DNA of 64,000 bases from DATJGS01 sp035494735 (GTDB taxonomy: Bacteria; Eisenbacteria; RBG-16-71-46): contig DATJGS010000010.1 of the NCBI GenBank assembly GCA_035494735.1, positions 62,001-126,000 of the forward strand, given 5' to 3'. Positions 45,329-54,797 of this stretch are shown one piece after another (positions within the stretch are counted from its first letter, which is position 1; every line of letters begins with the position of its first letter). Made by a program: the position numbers and the translations under genes. The notes under the pieces were generated by a model. It was not told where the DNA came from. It saw nothing but the letters and a program-made list of their open reading frames with translations, and did not search any database.

Positions 45329-46261
45329 TTAGCTCGCGAAGCCCCGTCTGCGTAGCAACACGTAGATCCCTGCCACGAGCGCCCCGACAACAGCTCCCGG
45401 GAATACCCATCTCAGCCCGTAGAGGAGGCCACGCCAGAGTCCGGCCGGCTCCTCCGGGTCAGGGTCTTCTAGGAGGACATAGACGGCGCCAGCCGCCCCC
45501 ATCGCAGCTCCCCCGATTCCAACCACGCGTCCGGCTGGCGACCGAAGGAACCTGACAATCGGCCCAGCAACGTCGGCAAGGTGGGCTTCCCCCAAGCCAT
45601 TGGCGAGCAGCTCCGCCTCTACCTCGGATTGAGTGACCGCTGGATACGATCTGAACACCCTCCAGCTCCCGGCGGCCAATACGGTCTGCGGACCGAGGGA
45701 CTTGGCAATCTCGACGACCTTGTCCACAAGACGTTGCCCCGGACCAGTGGCTGGGCGATTCGCCACCAGCGCCGCCGCTAGGGCAGAAGTCGTCGGATAG
45801 ACGATCGTCGAGTCGGCCAATCTTGAGGCCCAGTGTTCCGCTCTACGCGTGGGCGGTAAACCTCCCAAGCGTCTCTTGAGGCGTTCGGCCCGCTTGCCTG
45901 CCACGCCCCTAGACGCGGCCGCGCCCCCCTCACGAATAGCCTGCTCGAGTCCTGCTAGTTCGAGTTGGCTCTGAACTCTGTCTGTGGATTCGGCGGCAGA
46001 TACGGAGGCGACCCATAGCTGCGGCTCGACGATGCGCAGCGAGTCCATCAAAGGGCCGATCCCTCGCAGCCGCACCAGGCTTTCGGCGAGCGCGCGGTCC
46101 TCTCTATCTTGGCCTGTCAGTGAGGCGCGCGAGCGTGATGTTCCGTCATGAGCTCTAGTCCCGGGGTTGATCACCTCGACCCATTGCCACACTAGAGTCG
46201 TGAAGAGGAGCGCCCCCGTGAACAAGGCCGCAGCAACCCACGGATCAGCCCTCCGAGTCAT
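45329..46261 (-). CDS. Membrane protein of unknown function, last gene of the C25 cluster
   Basis: 310 residues. N-terminal membrane segment (about 7-27), a long helical middle rich in Arg/Glu/Leu (residues 60-230), then two hydrophobic stretches at the C-terminus (VGIGGAAMGAAGAVYVLL and FPGAVVGALVAGIYVLL). Start at 46261 has GGGAG upstream and lies 28 bp after the stop of the large secreted protein. No family recognised. The operon position suggests a role in its export, anchoring or processing, which is inference. Confidence 0.7.
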   Translation of the reverse strand: MTRRADPWVAAALFTGALLFTTLVWQWVEVINPGTRAHDGTSRSRASLTGQDREDRALAESLVRLRGIGPLMDSLRIVEPQLWVASVSAAESTDRVQSQLELAGLEQAIREGGAAASRGVAGKRAERLKRRLGGLPPTRRAEHWASRLADSTIVYPTTSALAAALVANRPATGPGQRLVDKVVEIAKSLGPQTVLAAGSWRVFRSYPAVTQSEVEAELLANGLGEAHLADVAGPIVRFLRSPAGRVVGIGGAAMGAAGAVYVLLEDPDPEEPAGLWRGLLYGLRWVFPGAVVGALVAGIYVLLRRRGFAS

Positions 46262-46289
46262 CGAAGTCTCCCGCGTCGTCGGCCAATGG

Positions 46290-49200
46290 CTACGGCAGGA
46301 GCACCATCTTCTTCTGGTCGTGGAACTGCCCGGCCTGGATTCGATACAGGTACACGCCCGGGTGGACCGCGCCCCCGTTGCCGTCGCGACGGTCCCACTG
46401 AATCGACCACCGCCCCGCTCCAAAGGCCTGGTCTGCGACCCGGCGAATCATCCGGCCCTGCAGGTCGAAGATCTCGAGCTTGACCCGCGCCGGCGTTGGC
46501 AGGTCGAAACCGATAGTTGTGTGAGCATTGAAGGGATTCGGTCGATTCTGCTGCAAGGCGAAGTGCATCGGCGTCTCCGGTACCTCCGGATGCTGCGACG
46601 CCGGCAGGTTTGACGTGTAGACGCCCCGCGAGAGCAGGAAAAGATCGCGCACCAGGCCGGATGGCTGGCTCGTGGCGCGGAACGAGAGGTCCAGCGTGTC
46701 GCCCGGGGCCAGAGAGGTCGAGAGATTCCCAGACTGTCCGACTGCATTCATCACATCGCCCAGTCGAGAATGGGAGGCGCCGACCAACGACTGCTTCGAT
46801 GCCAGCACGCTGTCTGCTTCGAACTCAACCGCGCCGACAAACCGCAGCTTGTGTCTGTCGAGGAAGACCAAGCGCGCGTCGGCCACGCCCGGCAGGTCGA
46901 TCGTGTGCGGCGCGAACTCATCGCGAGGATAGACGTGTTCCACCGTCTGCCATGAGCCGAGGCTGTCGGGCACCTCAATCAAGATGCCGGTGTCCTCGAG
47001 CACCTCCTCGTCCACGTTGGTTGGTGTGGCCGGCCCCATTGATGCTTGTGGGGCCCCACCCTCGCCACCCTTGTCCCCCGGGTCGATCTCGAAGCCCCCG
47101 CCGCCAAGGGCCCTCAGCATCCCGGTCGCCGACATCGGCCGCGACATCTGGAGCGCAACGTGGAGCGTCTCCCCAGCCTCCCCGACAAAGTAGCTACCTG
47201 AGCCGTTGACCAGGTTTGTGATGTCCAGACCCGACCGCGTCACTACGCTCGCGGCGGGCACGCGGTGCCCAAGAACGACGCGATCTCCAACGCTGATGGC
47301 CTGGAAGACAGGGTCGTGATCAATGGCGATCAGCCGGACCTCGTCGAGAGTCGTGTACTCCTGTTCGTTCTCGCGAATTCTCAGTTGGATCATGCTGTCC
47401 ACAACCGCGGGCACGTTTCTCAAGCAGTAGTCATCGAGCCCAAGTTCACCGGTCAGCGAGCGACCCAAGATTGAATTCTCAACGGCCCACCCCGAGTCCG
47501 TTCTAGTGTCGACGAAGGGGCATCCGTTCCCGCCGCCACCCCCGCCACCTCCGCCTGAATACAGGGCAATGGTGAATGTCGTGTCGGAGCGGTCGGCCCA
47601 TATCGAATCCGGGACGTGATGAAAGAATCCCGCCGTGTGGATGAGTTCGAGCTTGTAGTCGGAAGCAGGAGGAAAGGCGTTTTCGATATACCACTGCGCC
47701 CAGGCGCCATTGTCGGGCAGGTCACGGGCGAGCGTGTATCGGGCCCCGGGCTGGGAGGTCCGTAGGAGGCTAATCGTGACCTTGGCGGAGTCACCACTGA
47801 ATGGGCGCCAGCTCGTGGAGAGCAGGGTACCCTGCTCATACCTCTCACCGCCGTTCGGCGAGAGCACGTCACCCGGGATGTGGTGGCCCAGGTGGCTATT
47901 GAGTCGCACCAAGTCGCTTCCGTTGACAGCGCCAGATCTATCGATGTCTGCACAGGGAGAATTCATGCCCCACAGCGCGTACCATGCGGCCACGTCATCC
48001 TTGTCGACCGCACCGCGCACCGTGCCATCAAGATCGCATGTCCTCACATCCACCGACGCCCCCACGGCCAAGGGCCGCCCGTCCACGTAGACCGTGAGGG
48101 GGACCGTGCCGCAACCAGATGCCCGCGCTGAACGGAACTGAAACTGGCGCGTCGCCCGTGCGTACGCGCCTGCATACAGCGTATCGCTTGAGATGTTCGA
48201 TGCCGCGATTGAGTCCCACCATGTCACAGCGCCCGTTGTCTTGACGACCATTGCGCGAAGATACGGATTCGCAAGGTCAACTCGGTTCGTCGGCGTCAGT
48301 GAAATGCTCACGGCCAGAGTGTCGGCATCGCCAGACGGGCACATCGTCAGAGGGCCGGCAGGCGAGTTGACCGTCGCCGCCAGCGTGACAGAGCTACCCA
48401 TTCCGGGGATTCGGACCAGCGGGTCACCAAGGAACACATAGGAGCGCGCCAGGTCATGGTAGGCCGGCGCAGATGCCATTATGTGCTCAACCGCGAGCCG
48501 CGCCGCGTCTCCTGCCGACATCGCGCTGTCACCGTAGAGCGCGCGGAGAAACTCCTTCCCAACCTCGACGTGCCCACGCTGCCAACCTCCGCGCGTGGGT
48601 CCAAATCCTCCCCACGGCCCCATGCTGGCGTTGCTCAGCGCCTGCTGAAGCAGCGGCCGCCCCATTGTCGGATCCTCTGTCCGATCAATATCGCCCAGAC
48701 CACAGCCAGCTCCCATGACAAAGGGAAGCGTTGACCACTGAGCACTCGGAATATCCGACCAAGCAAAGCTGCGCTGATCCAGCCAGCTGCACCAGCTTGC
48801 GTAGCTTGAGCCAGTTCCTGAAATCACAATCAGGGCGCGCCCCGCGACCATTGCGGCCTTGGCCGCCTCACGTCGGCTATAGTCGGTCATCGCTGTCGCG
48901 TCGTTGTCGACCAGGATGTCGCCAGTTATCTGCGCGGGTAGCACGCCGTCGAGCTGGTCACCGAATGTGGCGGCGACGTCACCACGTATGTACCCGTTGT
49001 CACGTGCGTACGTCCACACGCCGACCTGATTGCTTGCCCCACCCCAAGCCGGCGCTGAGGCGGCAGCGATGGTCTTTGCGATAAAGCGTGACAGCTCGTC
49101 AGTATTGTCGACGGGGGCACGCCCAACGGCAATGTCCGGTACGTTGTCACTGTTGAAGTCGACATAATCCCAATCACTTCCCCAGTAAGGCGTGAATCCC

Positions 49201-51122
49201 GACATGCTGGTGCCCGGCGGGTTCGGGTCCGCTATGTACGTCGACAGTGGCAAGATGTTGTACTGCTGTTGCGTCGGCCATCCCGGATTCGTCCAACCGT
49301 TGCTCCATACGGCAGCGTTAGTCCACGGCACGTAGTCATTCGCATCCCCTGCCAGAAGCACGTATCGGAGCCGGCCCGCCGCTAGTGGCGCAAGGTACGA
49401 CCTCAGCCCCGCGACTCCGCCCACCGTCGTCAGCCCGACAATCGCCGCCGGATGTCCGTGGGCCGTCCAATAGTCTGCCAGCGTTTGCGCCGTCGTAGTC
49501 CATGTGTCAGGTGCGACGCACAGCCATTCCGCAGTATCCGGCGCTACAATCTGAGCCGCCCACCTCTTCGGCGCGCTCTCGTAGATGGCCGCGCTCACCG
49601 TCTCACCGCTCGCCTCGCGTGCACGCTCTCCTCCCGCCGTAACGACGCTGTCTGCCATATCAAAGAGCGTGTCGCCGTTTGTCTCCAACTCCCGCACTCG
49701 CACGAACTGCGTCAGCGGGTCTGCCATCTTGACACTATATCCATGCTTCACGCCGTCCATCGCATTCACACGCTTCAGCACGTGATACTCGCCATGCTTC
49801 TCTCGCGCGCCCTCCACGAGATAGGCCGTGACGTTCGCCTCCCACCCAGTGCTCCAACTGACTCCCAGGGTTCCATCCGCCCTGAACGCATGCAGCGCTT
49901 CAACCGCTGCATCATTCCTCGGATCGCAGTCCTGTCCAGCGCAGACTGGAATATCCAGATCGTCCCGATTTGGTACGTGGCCTTCCTCACCATAGGCTGC
50001 ATGCCCTGCGCCGGGATCTGTGTTCCCATCCAACGCTACAGCACCATATTCGCTCCGCAGCCCATCCTGCCGCCCCTGCACGGTCGGATCATATCCGTGT
50101 ATGATAACGTGGCCCTCGCCCGTACCTATCGCCTTGAGGTGCAGAAGCAGACTGTTGCCCGTCCAGTAGCTTCTATCCGCGTCAAGCATGAGGGGGCCTG
50201 TGCACGCCACATTGGTTCCAATATTGCTATGAAACATAGGCATATCAAAGCGGATCTCGACATCTGTCCCGTCGCCATCGCTGATGGGTGGGAACGAATC
50301 CTCCGCGGCAAGTACCGCCGTGGGCGCTAGGACGAAGTCCTTCGAGTCGCCCACGCCACCTTCAAACATGGTCAGATTGTGGTGACTTTCGTAGGCCGCT
50401 TCTATGCCGTCCGCCAGGGTGTGCGCCTGTCCTCCATTTACCATTGAATAGTAGATGAATCGCGCGTCGGACAGCGCCGTCGCGATCTCAACGCTACCAG
50501 TATAGCCTAGATACTTAAGCACACCTTGGAACGCGCTCTCCAAGCCATAAGTATTGCAACCGAGTATGTGAACAAATGACCGCTTGTCATGGTAGCGGTT
50601 CCGAATGAGGTTCCACGTCGGCATCAAAACGTGATACTGCGCCCGTGCGGGCTCCGCCTCATAGTACTGGGTCGTCGAATCGACCCAGCTCGCGTCGTAC
50701 ATCACCCTGTAAACGAATAGCCGCGAGAGGTACGCTGCATCCCCGGCTTGCGAAATTGGGAAGCACTCCATGTAGAGATTGTGGCCTGACCCATGAGTCA
50801 TGAGCCAGTACGCACCGCGGCCCTCCGTGAGCAGGCTATCAAACCATGAGACTCGCGTTGGCACCTGCAAGGCACTCACGTCCTCGGCCGTTGTGCCCAG
50901 TCCCACGTAGTCGTAGTTGAAGCCATTGGGGCCATAAACCTGGAACATAATCTGATCGCGGTACGTCCCTACGTCGAACGCTACCGGCTCCAACGCGATA
51001 GCATCCGTAGTCTGGTACTCATAGAGATGACTGAGGCCAGGAGTCGTGTGGTCCGCATAGGACACATGGGCCGCAAACGCCAAGGCGCACAGGGCAACAG
51101 CGAGGACTGCGACGCGGGCCAT
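46290..51122 (-). CDS. Large secreted protein with two caspase-like (C25-related) domains and FlgD-like sorting domain
   Basis: 1610 residues with a signal peptide (1-23). Residues about 40-260 are a first caspase-like unit with an apparent dyad H110 (LMTHGSGHN) and C189 (ILGCNTYG). Residues about 535-905 match peptidase C25 (gingipain) with C807 (GAGCGLGDID), but the position of the catalytic His (GHG) reads GTG, Thr770. Residues 1029-1080 look like a dockerin/EF-hand pair (DLDGTVRG, DIDRSGAVNGSD). A Ser/Thr-type Ig-like domain follows, then a nine-Gly linker at 1190-1198, further beta domains, and a type A FlgD-like sorting domain (about 1530-1610). Probably a surface-displayed or secreted protease or adhesin. 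Base composition is lower in GC than the left half of the window. Confidence 0.85.
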   Translation of the reverse strand: MARVAVLAVALCALAFAAHVSYADHTTPGLSHLYEYQTTDAIALEPVAFDVGTYRDQIMFQVYGPNGFNYDYVGLGTTAEDVSALQVPTRVSWFDSLLTEGRGAYWLMTHGSGHNLYMECFPISQAGDAAYLSRLFVYRVMYDASWVDSTTQYYEAEPARAQYHVLMPTWNLIRNRYHDKRSFVHILGCNTYGLESAFQGVLKYLGYTGSVEIATALSDARFIYYSMVNGGQAHTLADGIEAAYESHHNLTMFEGGVGDSKDFVLAPTAVLAAEDSFPPISDGDGTDVEIRFDMPMFHSNIGTNVACTGPLMLDADRSYWTGNSLLLHLKAIGTGEGHVIIHGYDPTVQGRQDGLRSEYGAVALDGNTDPGAGHAAYGEEGHVPNRDDLDIPVCAGQDCDPRNDAAVEALHAFRADGTLGVSWSTGWEANVTAYLVEGAREKHGEYHVLKRVNAMDGVKHGYSVKMADPLTQFVRVRELETNGDTLFDMADSVVTAGGERAREASGETVSAAIYESAPKRWAAQIVAPDTAEWLCVAPDTWTTTAQTLADYWTAHGHPAAIVGLTTVGGVAGLRSYLAPLAAGRLRYVLLAGDANDYVPWTNAAVWSNGWTNPGWPTQQQYNILPLSTYIADPNPPGTSMSGFTPYWGSDWDYVDFNSDNVPDIAVGRAPVDNTDELSRFIAKTIAAASAPAWGGASNQVGVWTYARDNGYIRGDVAATFGDQLDGVLPAQITGDILVDNDATAMTDYSRREAAKAAMVAGRALIVISGTGSSYASWCSWLDQRSFAWSDIPSAQWSTLPFVMGAGCGLGDIDRTEDPTMGRPLLQQALSNASMGPWGGFGPTRGGWQRGHVEVGKEFLRALYGDSAMSAGDAARLAVEHIMASAPAYHDLARSYVFLGDPLVRIPGMGSSVTLAATVNSPAGPLTMCPSGDADTLAVSISLTPTNRVDLANPYLRAMVVKTTGAVTWWDSIAASNISSDTLYAGAYARATRQFQFRSARASGCGTVPLTVYVDGRPLAVGASVDVRTCDLDGTVRGAVDKDDVAAWYALWGMNSPCADIDRSGAVNGSDLVRLNSHLGHHIPGDVLSPNGGERYEQGTLLSTSWRPFSGDSAKVTISLLRTSQPGARYTLARDLPDNGAWAQWYIENAFPPASDYKLELIHTAGFFHHVPDSIWADRSDTTFTIALYSGGGGGGGGGNGCPFVDTRTDSGWAVENSILGRSLTGELGLDDYCLRNVPAVVDSMIQLRIRENEQEYTTLDEVRLIAIDHDPVFQAISVGDRVVLGHRVPAASVVTRSGLDITNLVNGSGSYFVGEAGETLHVALQMSRPMSATGMLRALGGGGFEIDPGDKGGEGGAPQASMGPATPTNVDEEVLEDTGILIEVPDSLGSWQTVEHVYPRDEFAPHTIDLPGVADARLVFLDRHKLRFVGAVEFEADSVLASKQSLVGASHSRLGDVMNAVGQSGNLSTSLAPGDTLDLSFRATSQPSGLVRDLFLLSRGVYTSNLPASQHPEVPETPMHFALQQNRPNPFNAHTTIGFDLPTPARVKLEIFDLQGRMIRRVADQAFGAGRWSIQWDRRDGNGGAVHPGVYLYRIQAGQFHDQKKMVLLP

Positions 51123-51124
51123 GA

Positions 51125-51871
51125 CTAGTCCTTTGTGGGCATACTGCTAAGTGGAACGGGGTGCCGCATGTCGCTAAGGACGTCGGCATCTCGCACGATG
51201 AGGTGTGCAGGGGTTAGGCCGCGGCCTACGGAGTCGAGCTGAGCGATCACCAGCGGGGCAAGCGCGGGAGGGAGAACCCTGACGACTCCGGAGTTCCCAA
51301 GAATGACGAGGCAGTTGGCCGCAAGAGCTTGACCAAGAGTTCGAGCGGCTGGCATCACGGTGTCTCTTGCGTCCGGCGCGGGCCTGTGACTGTGTGACAA
51401 GAGCGTAGGACTTGGCTCCGGCGTTCCTGTCCAATAGACTGCGAGCGTGTCGCCGGCCAACATCCGCGTGGAGTCCACCACATCGCTCGCAGAGTCGAAG
51501 ACAGCTCGCATGGCACGGTAGACCTGTGGCTCTGGGGCGTTCTGTACTCGCAGCCTTGATCCCCGTAGGAACGCTTCGTCGACCACGGCGTCATGCCGCT
51601 CTATTCTGACTTCCTGTCGCGTGGCGTTTGTCCTGAGCCGTGCCGGTGCAGTCGCCCCGACTAGATGAATTCTATTGATATACGTGGCGAGCCAGACCGT
51701 GTCGGGGCTAAGTGCGTACGTGACTTCAATTCGGAACGGCGGCATCAGTCTGTTTCCATGATAAAAGACCGCGCCGCGCGACTGTTGCGCAATGAGAAGA
51801 CTGTGCGTAGGAAGTGACAGGTATGTGGGGAACGTCGTCGCGACAATGAGACTGAAGAGTGCTGCCAGCAT
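51125..51871 (-). CDS. Secreted protein of unknown function, C25 cluster
   Basis: 248 residues with an N-terminal hydrophobic signal (1-15 or so). No motif is recognised; the body is mixed alpha/beta with a run SPDTVWLATYINRIHLVG. It ends 2 bp before the start of the two-caspase protein and begins 37 bp after the esterase stop, so it is the second gene of that four-gene operon. Such a position fits a chaperone, inhibitor or pro-domain partner of the protease, but nothing in the sequence proves this. Confidence 0.65.
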   Translation of the reverse strand: MLAALFSLIVATTFPTYLSLPTHSLLIAQQSRGAVFYHGNRLMPPFRIEVTYALSPDTVWLATYINRIHLVGATAPARLRTNATRQEVRIERHDAVVDEAFLRGSRLRVQNAPEPQVYRAMRAVFDSASDVVDSTRMLAGDTLAVYWTGTPEPSPTLLSHSHRPAPDARDTVMPAARTLGQALAANCLVILGNSGVVRVLPPALAPLVIAQLDSVGRGLTPAHLIVRDADVLSDMRHPVPLSSMPTKD

Positions 51872-51907
51872 TCTCCCTCCTGACCGCTGACTCGTACGTG
51901 TCGGTCC

Positions 51908-52771
51908 TTATCGTTTGAAGAGAAATGTCAGCATTTGCGGCAGGCGTCGCTCCCAGGCTCCGACTCTGTGCTGGGCTCCGACGCTCGTTACGGACATCAG
52001 ATCAACGCCTGGCGTGAAGCCCTGAGCGATCGCGATTGCTTCCATATGGGTGATGTCATTGTCGTCCGGATATCCAGTGTCCTGATAGAAGCGCGCAAAA
52101 GCGGGTGGGCGCCCGACAGCTGTGGCATATTGCTCGATCTTGTAGGACGCATAGCCGTAAGACGGCGAGAGCGCGCCGACCATTCCAAAGGAACTGTCGT
52201 ACGCATAACCCGCATATGTCGCGATTAGGCCGCCGAGGGACATCCCACCAATGGCAGTGTTGCCGGGGCCGTGAAGCGTGCGATAGCGACCATCGACCGC
52301 TGGAATGAGCGTGTCCCGTATGGCAATTAGATACGCGTCTCCACCACCGTTTGGCGCAGAAGTTGGCGAGGTCCACGGCGTGTAGTCGATCCACCTTTGA
52401 TGCCCAGCACCATTCTCAATTGCCACGATAATGATGGGCCGAATCACGCCTTGGCGGATGAGCTCCTCCGTGATCCGATTTGCATGCAGGCCATCGTTCG
52501 CGTCAAAGGCGACCTCACCGTCATTGAGATACAGGACAGGATAGCGTTCGGAGCTTGACGCGTAACCGGGCGGCAAGTACACCCAACACTGGCGTCCCGC
52601 GCGAAAGAGCGGCGACGAAAAAGACTCAACATGACCCGGGAAGAAGTGCCAGGAGTCGTCGTTAGGACCGGTCGGGCCCTTGGCGCAGGACGGCAGGAAC
52701 AGGACGGGCACGACCAGCGCGGTCCAGAAGCGAGCGGATCGCAGAATCGCCGCCAATCGTCTCGATATCAC
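51908..52771 (-). CDS. Secreted alpha/beta esterase, lipoprotein (intact paralog)
   Basis: 287 residues from a GTG at 52771 that gives a tidy lipoprotein signal (lipobox FLPSC) with AAGG upstream. An ATG at 52822 would overlap the divergent gene. RQCWVYLPPGYA, nucleophile GGMSLGG and a C-terminal His in VGAQHRVGAW place it in the esterase D / Fes-like family. It is closely related to the broken copy at 42638-43524. First gene of the esterase-unknown-C25-membrane operon. It probably cleaves an ester of a sugar or siderophore-like compound. Confidence 0.85.
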   Translation of the reverse strand: MISRRLAAILRSARFWTALVVPVLFLPSCAKGPTGPNDDSWHFFPGHVESFSSPLFRAGRQCWVYLPPGYASSSERYPVLYLNDGEVAFDANDGLHANRITEELIRQGVIRPIIIVAIENGAGHQRWIDYTPWTSPTSAPNGGGDAYLIAIRDTLIPAVDGRYRTLHGPGNTAIGGMSLGGLIATYAGYAYDSSFGMVGALSPSYGYASYKIEQYATAVGRPPAFARFYQDTGYPDDNDITHMEAIAIAQGFTPGVDLMSVTSVGAQHRVGAWERRLPQMLTFLFKR

Positions 52772-52820
52772 TGAGCTGCCTTGCGCCAGGCCCAAGCATC
52801 TGGCGAGGAAGGAACGGTGC

Positions 52821-53378
52821 ATGATAAGGCACATCATTCCCATCGCTCTTGCTCTCAGTTCCCTCGCGCCATCGCAATCGCGAGGTGCCTCATGGACGGT
52901 AGGCTCGAGCTTCGGAATTACGTCGATTGCGAGTGATGTCAAGAACAGTGGTAGAAGCACGGTAGTGGCGTGGCCCGCGAGTTCGCTGGCGTACCAGCCG
53001 GGCCTGCGCCTTGGCTTTTCTGATTCGTCCCGAAGCCAAGAGCTATTCCTGGACTCCGGAATGTTCCTCCTGGACGAGGCTGGATCGAGCTTGAGTCTCT
53101 TTGTCTCCTCGCTGGGTTACCAAAGAGCATTCCGCTTCCATCGGTCCATTGCCGCGATCGCGAACGCGACGTGTGGCCTGTATCGAGAGGGGGGTGGGCC
53201 TACGACATCGACTGCACTGAACTATGGGGCGGGCTTTGGCATTCGATACGGAATTCATGACGGCCACGGTGTTCTTCGGGCTGAACTTCGTGCTGACCAT
53301 CTGGAACAAGACGAGTCTGTCAGTCGCCCCGCGCTGACTTCCATTGGCCTAAGGTTCGGCTTTGATCTTTGGCTGTGA
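52821..53378 (+). CDS. Secreted beta-rich protein, possible small outer-membrane barrel
   Basis: 185 residues from ATG 52821 with AAGGA upstream; signal peptide 1-22. The rest alternates polar and hydrophobic residues and ends in an aromatic strand (LRFGFDLWL), as outer-membrane barrels do. No family recognised. It is divergent from the esterase operon. Confidence 0.65.
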   Translation: MIRHIIPIALALSSLAPSQSRGASWTVGSSFGITSIASDVKNSGRSTVVAWPASSLAYQPGLRLGFSDSSRSQELFLDSGMFLLDEAGSSLSLFVSSLGYQRAFRFHRSIAAIANATCGLYREGGGPTTSTALNYGAGFGIRYGIHDGHGVLRAELRADHLEQDESVSRPALTSIGLRFGFDLWL

Positions 53379-53671
53379 TTCGCCTGAGGGCTCGCATTCC
53401 TGGCCTGCAGCCACAGGCCACGCGCCAACTCGGTAAGACCAGCGTGAGGCATTCTTCTCCATTGGACTTGTTAGGAGCGTAGAGCGCCGTTGAGTCGGGA
53501 GGGGCCGACCGCGGATCTACCTGGAGCTCACGCGAGCCGCATCTTGGGGGAGATTATTCGCCGACCACAAGGACAAATTTGAGATCCTTGCGTTGCCGGA
53601 TGCGCGAACGCGGTCCAATGGTCGGCGGCCGTCGACTTATTCGCGACGAGAGCGTCCCGCCTTCGGCGAAG
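53379..53671. other. Intergenic region
   Basis: About 290 bp between the convergent barrel-like gene and the repeat-domain protein. I see no gene and no strong hairpin. Confidence 0.4.
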
Positions 53672-54526
53672 TCAGTGGCCTTGGAGGCCGTCGGCATTCA
53701 GTGGGCGATCGACGACGGTCCAGCGCGCTACGTGGCCATACTCGAAAGCAACGCTCGATCGACCATAGAACCAAACGGAGTCCTTAACCCTGTCAGGCGA
53801 GCCTTGCGCGGTAAGAACGTCAACGGAGGTCGATCCAATTCGGAAGATCGCATGATTGAGAGTTGGCAGAGAAAGTGGCTGTGGCGGGGCGGCGGCTTGC
53901 CTTGCTGCTTCCCGCACACCTTGCTCGCTGGCCTCGAGATCATCGACGTAGGCTCTCAATCTCAGCAGCGTAGTCTCCACCGTGGCGTCTGCTGTGCCCT
54001 CTTTGACCGCAAAGCTATGGAATGCGCGGGCGGTCTTTCGCCCCAGCTCGCCGTCGATTGGACCCGGATCCTCGCCTGCACGGACGAGCGAACTCTGAAG
54101 CCACCTGACAGTCGAGACGTGCCCGGCCTGTCCTGTGTACGGGTTGATGTTTCCTTCCTCGCTCCAGTTGTTGCTCGCGTCACCATCGGGCGCCGATCGG
54201 TAGTGAGCGGGGACGTAGGCCCCATCGCTCCGCGTGTACCCGCGAACGTAGACATCCTGACCGTAGCTATGGGGTGGAGTTGTCTTCGAGCCTGGCTGGC
54301 CGGTGTAGGGGTTGACGTTCCCCTGAGTGCTCCAGTTGTTGTTGAAGTTACCGTCAGGCACCGAGCGCATGTGGGGCTGGACGTACGTCCCGTCCTTTCG
54401 CATGTAGCCGTGGACGTACACGCCCCCACCGCGTCGCCCCGCCGCTACGCTGCCGATGGAGAGCGAGAGCGCCACTGTCGCGAAGAGCGCGATTGGCAAG
54501 AGGCGGGAGAACAAGCGGCGAATCAT
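53672..54526 (-). CDS. Secreted protein with duplicated GY-repeat and peptidoglycan-binding-like domain
   Basis: 284 residues from ATG 54526 with a perfect AAGGAGG. Signal peptide 1-29. Two copies of a module GYxRxDGxYVxPHxRSxPDGxxxNNWSxxGNxNPYTGxxG at about 37-79 and 94-136. A peptidoglycan-binding-like helical domain lies at 138-176 (WLQSSLVRAGEDPGPIDGELG) and a C-terminal segment like SmpA-type (GSTSVDVLTAQGSPDRV..WFYGRSSVAFEYG) at about 243-275. Likely a cell-wall associated envelope protein. Confidence 0.75.
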   Translation of the reverse strand: MIRRLFSRLLPIALFATVALSLSIGSVAAGRRGGGVYVHGYMRKDGTYVQPHMRSVPDGNFNNNWSTQGNVNPYTGQPGSKTTPPHSYGQDVYVRGYTRSDGAYVPAHYRSAPDGDASNNWSEEGNINPYTGQAGHVSTVRWLQSSLVRAGEDPGPIDGELGRKTARAFHSFAVKEGTADATVETTLLRLRAYVDDLEASEQGVREAARQAAAPPQPLSLPTLNHAIFRIGSTSVDVLTAQGSPDRVKDSVWFYGRSSVAFEYGHVARWTVVDRPLNADGLQGH

Positions 54527-54607
54527 CGTCCCTCCTTCCCTATGGGCGGACCGACGAAATGGCAGGCGTCCGAGAGGCATCGGCCGGCAGGGCGCGCACG
54601 ATGCAGA

Positions 54608-54645
54608 ACATGAGCCAGAGCGACAACCGACGCTCTGGCTCATGT
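54608..54645. other. 15-bp perfect hairpin
   Basis: 54608-54622 pairs exactly with 54631-54645 (8-nt loop), between the start of the GY-repeat gene and the stop of the anti-sigma gene at 54798. It could be a terminator for the sigma/anti-sigma operon (no clear U-tract) or a protein binding site upstream of the GY-repeat gene. Confidence 0.6.
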
Positions 54646-54797
54646 CGCGTACCGCCTTGCAGCACCCTTGAAGGTGGCTCACAGAGGGGGTGTCCGAGAG
54701 AAGCGTAAACCACAACGACACCCTGGGCGGGGCGACTACCAGCCCGGACGCTTTCATCGCGTGCCGTTCGGCGTGCCCGGGCAAACCGGGCTGCCCC

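Noticed and set aside
53579..54613. Plus-strand 344-codon frame opposite the GY-repeat protein
   Set aside because: The minus strand has a perfect ribosome binding site, signal peptide and repeated domain; the plus frame has none.
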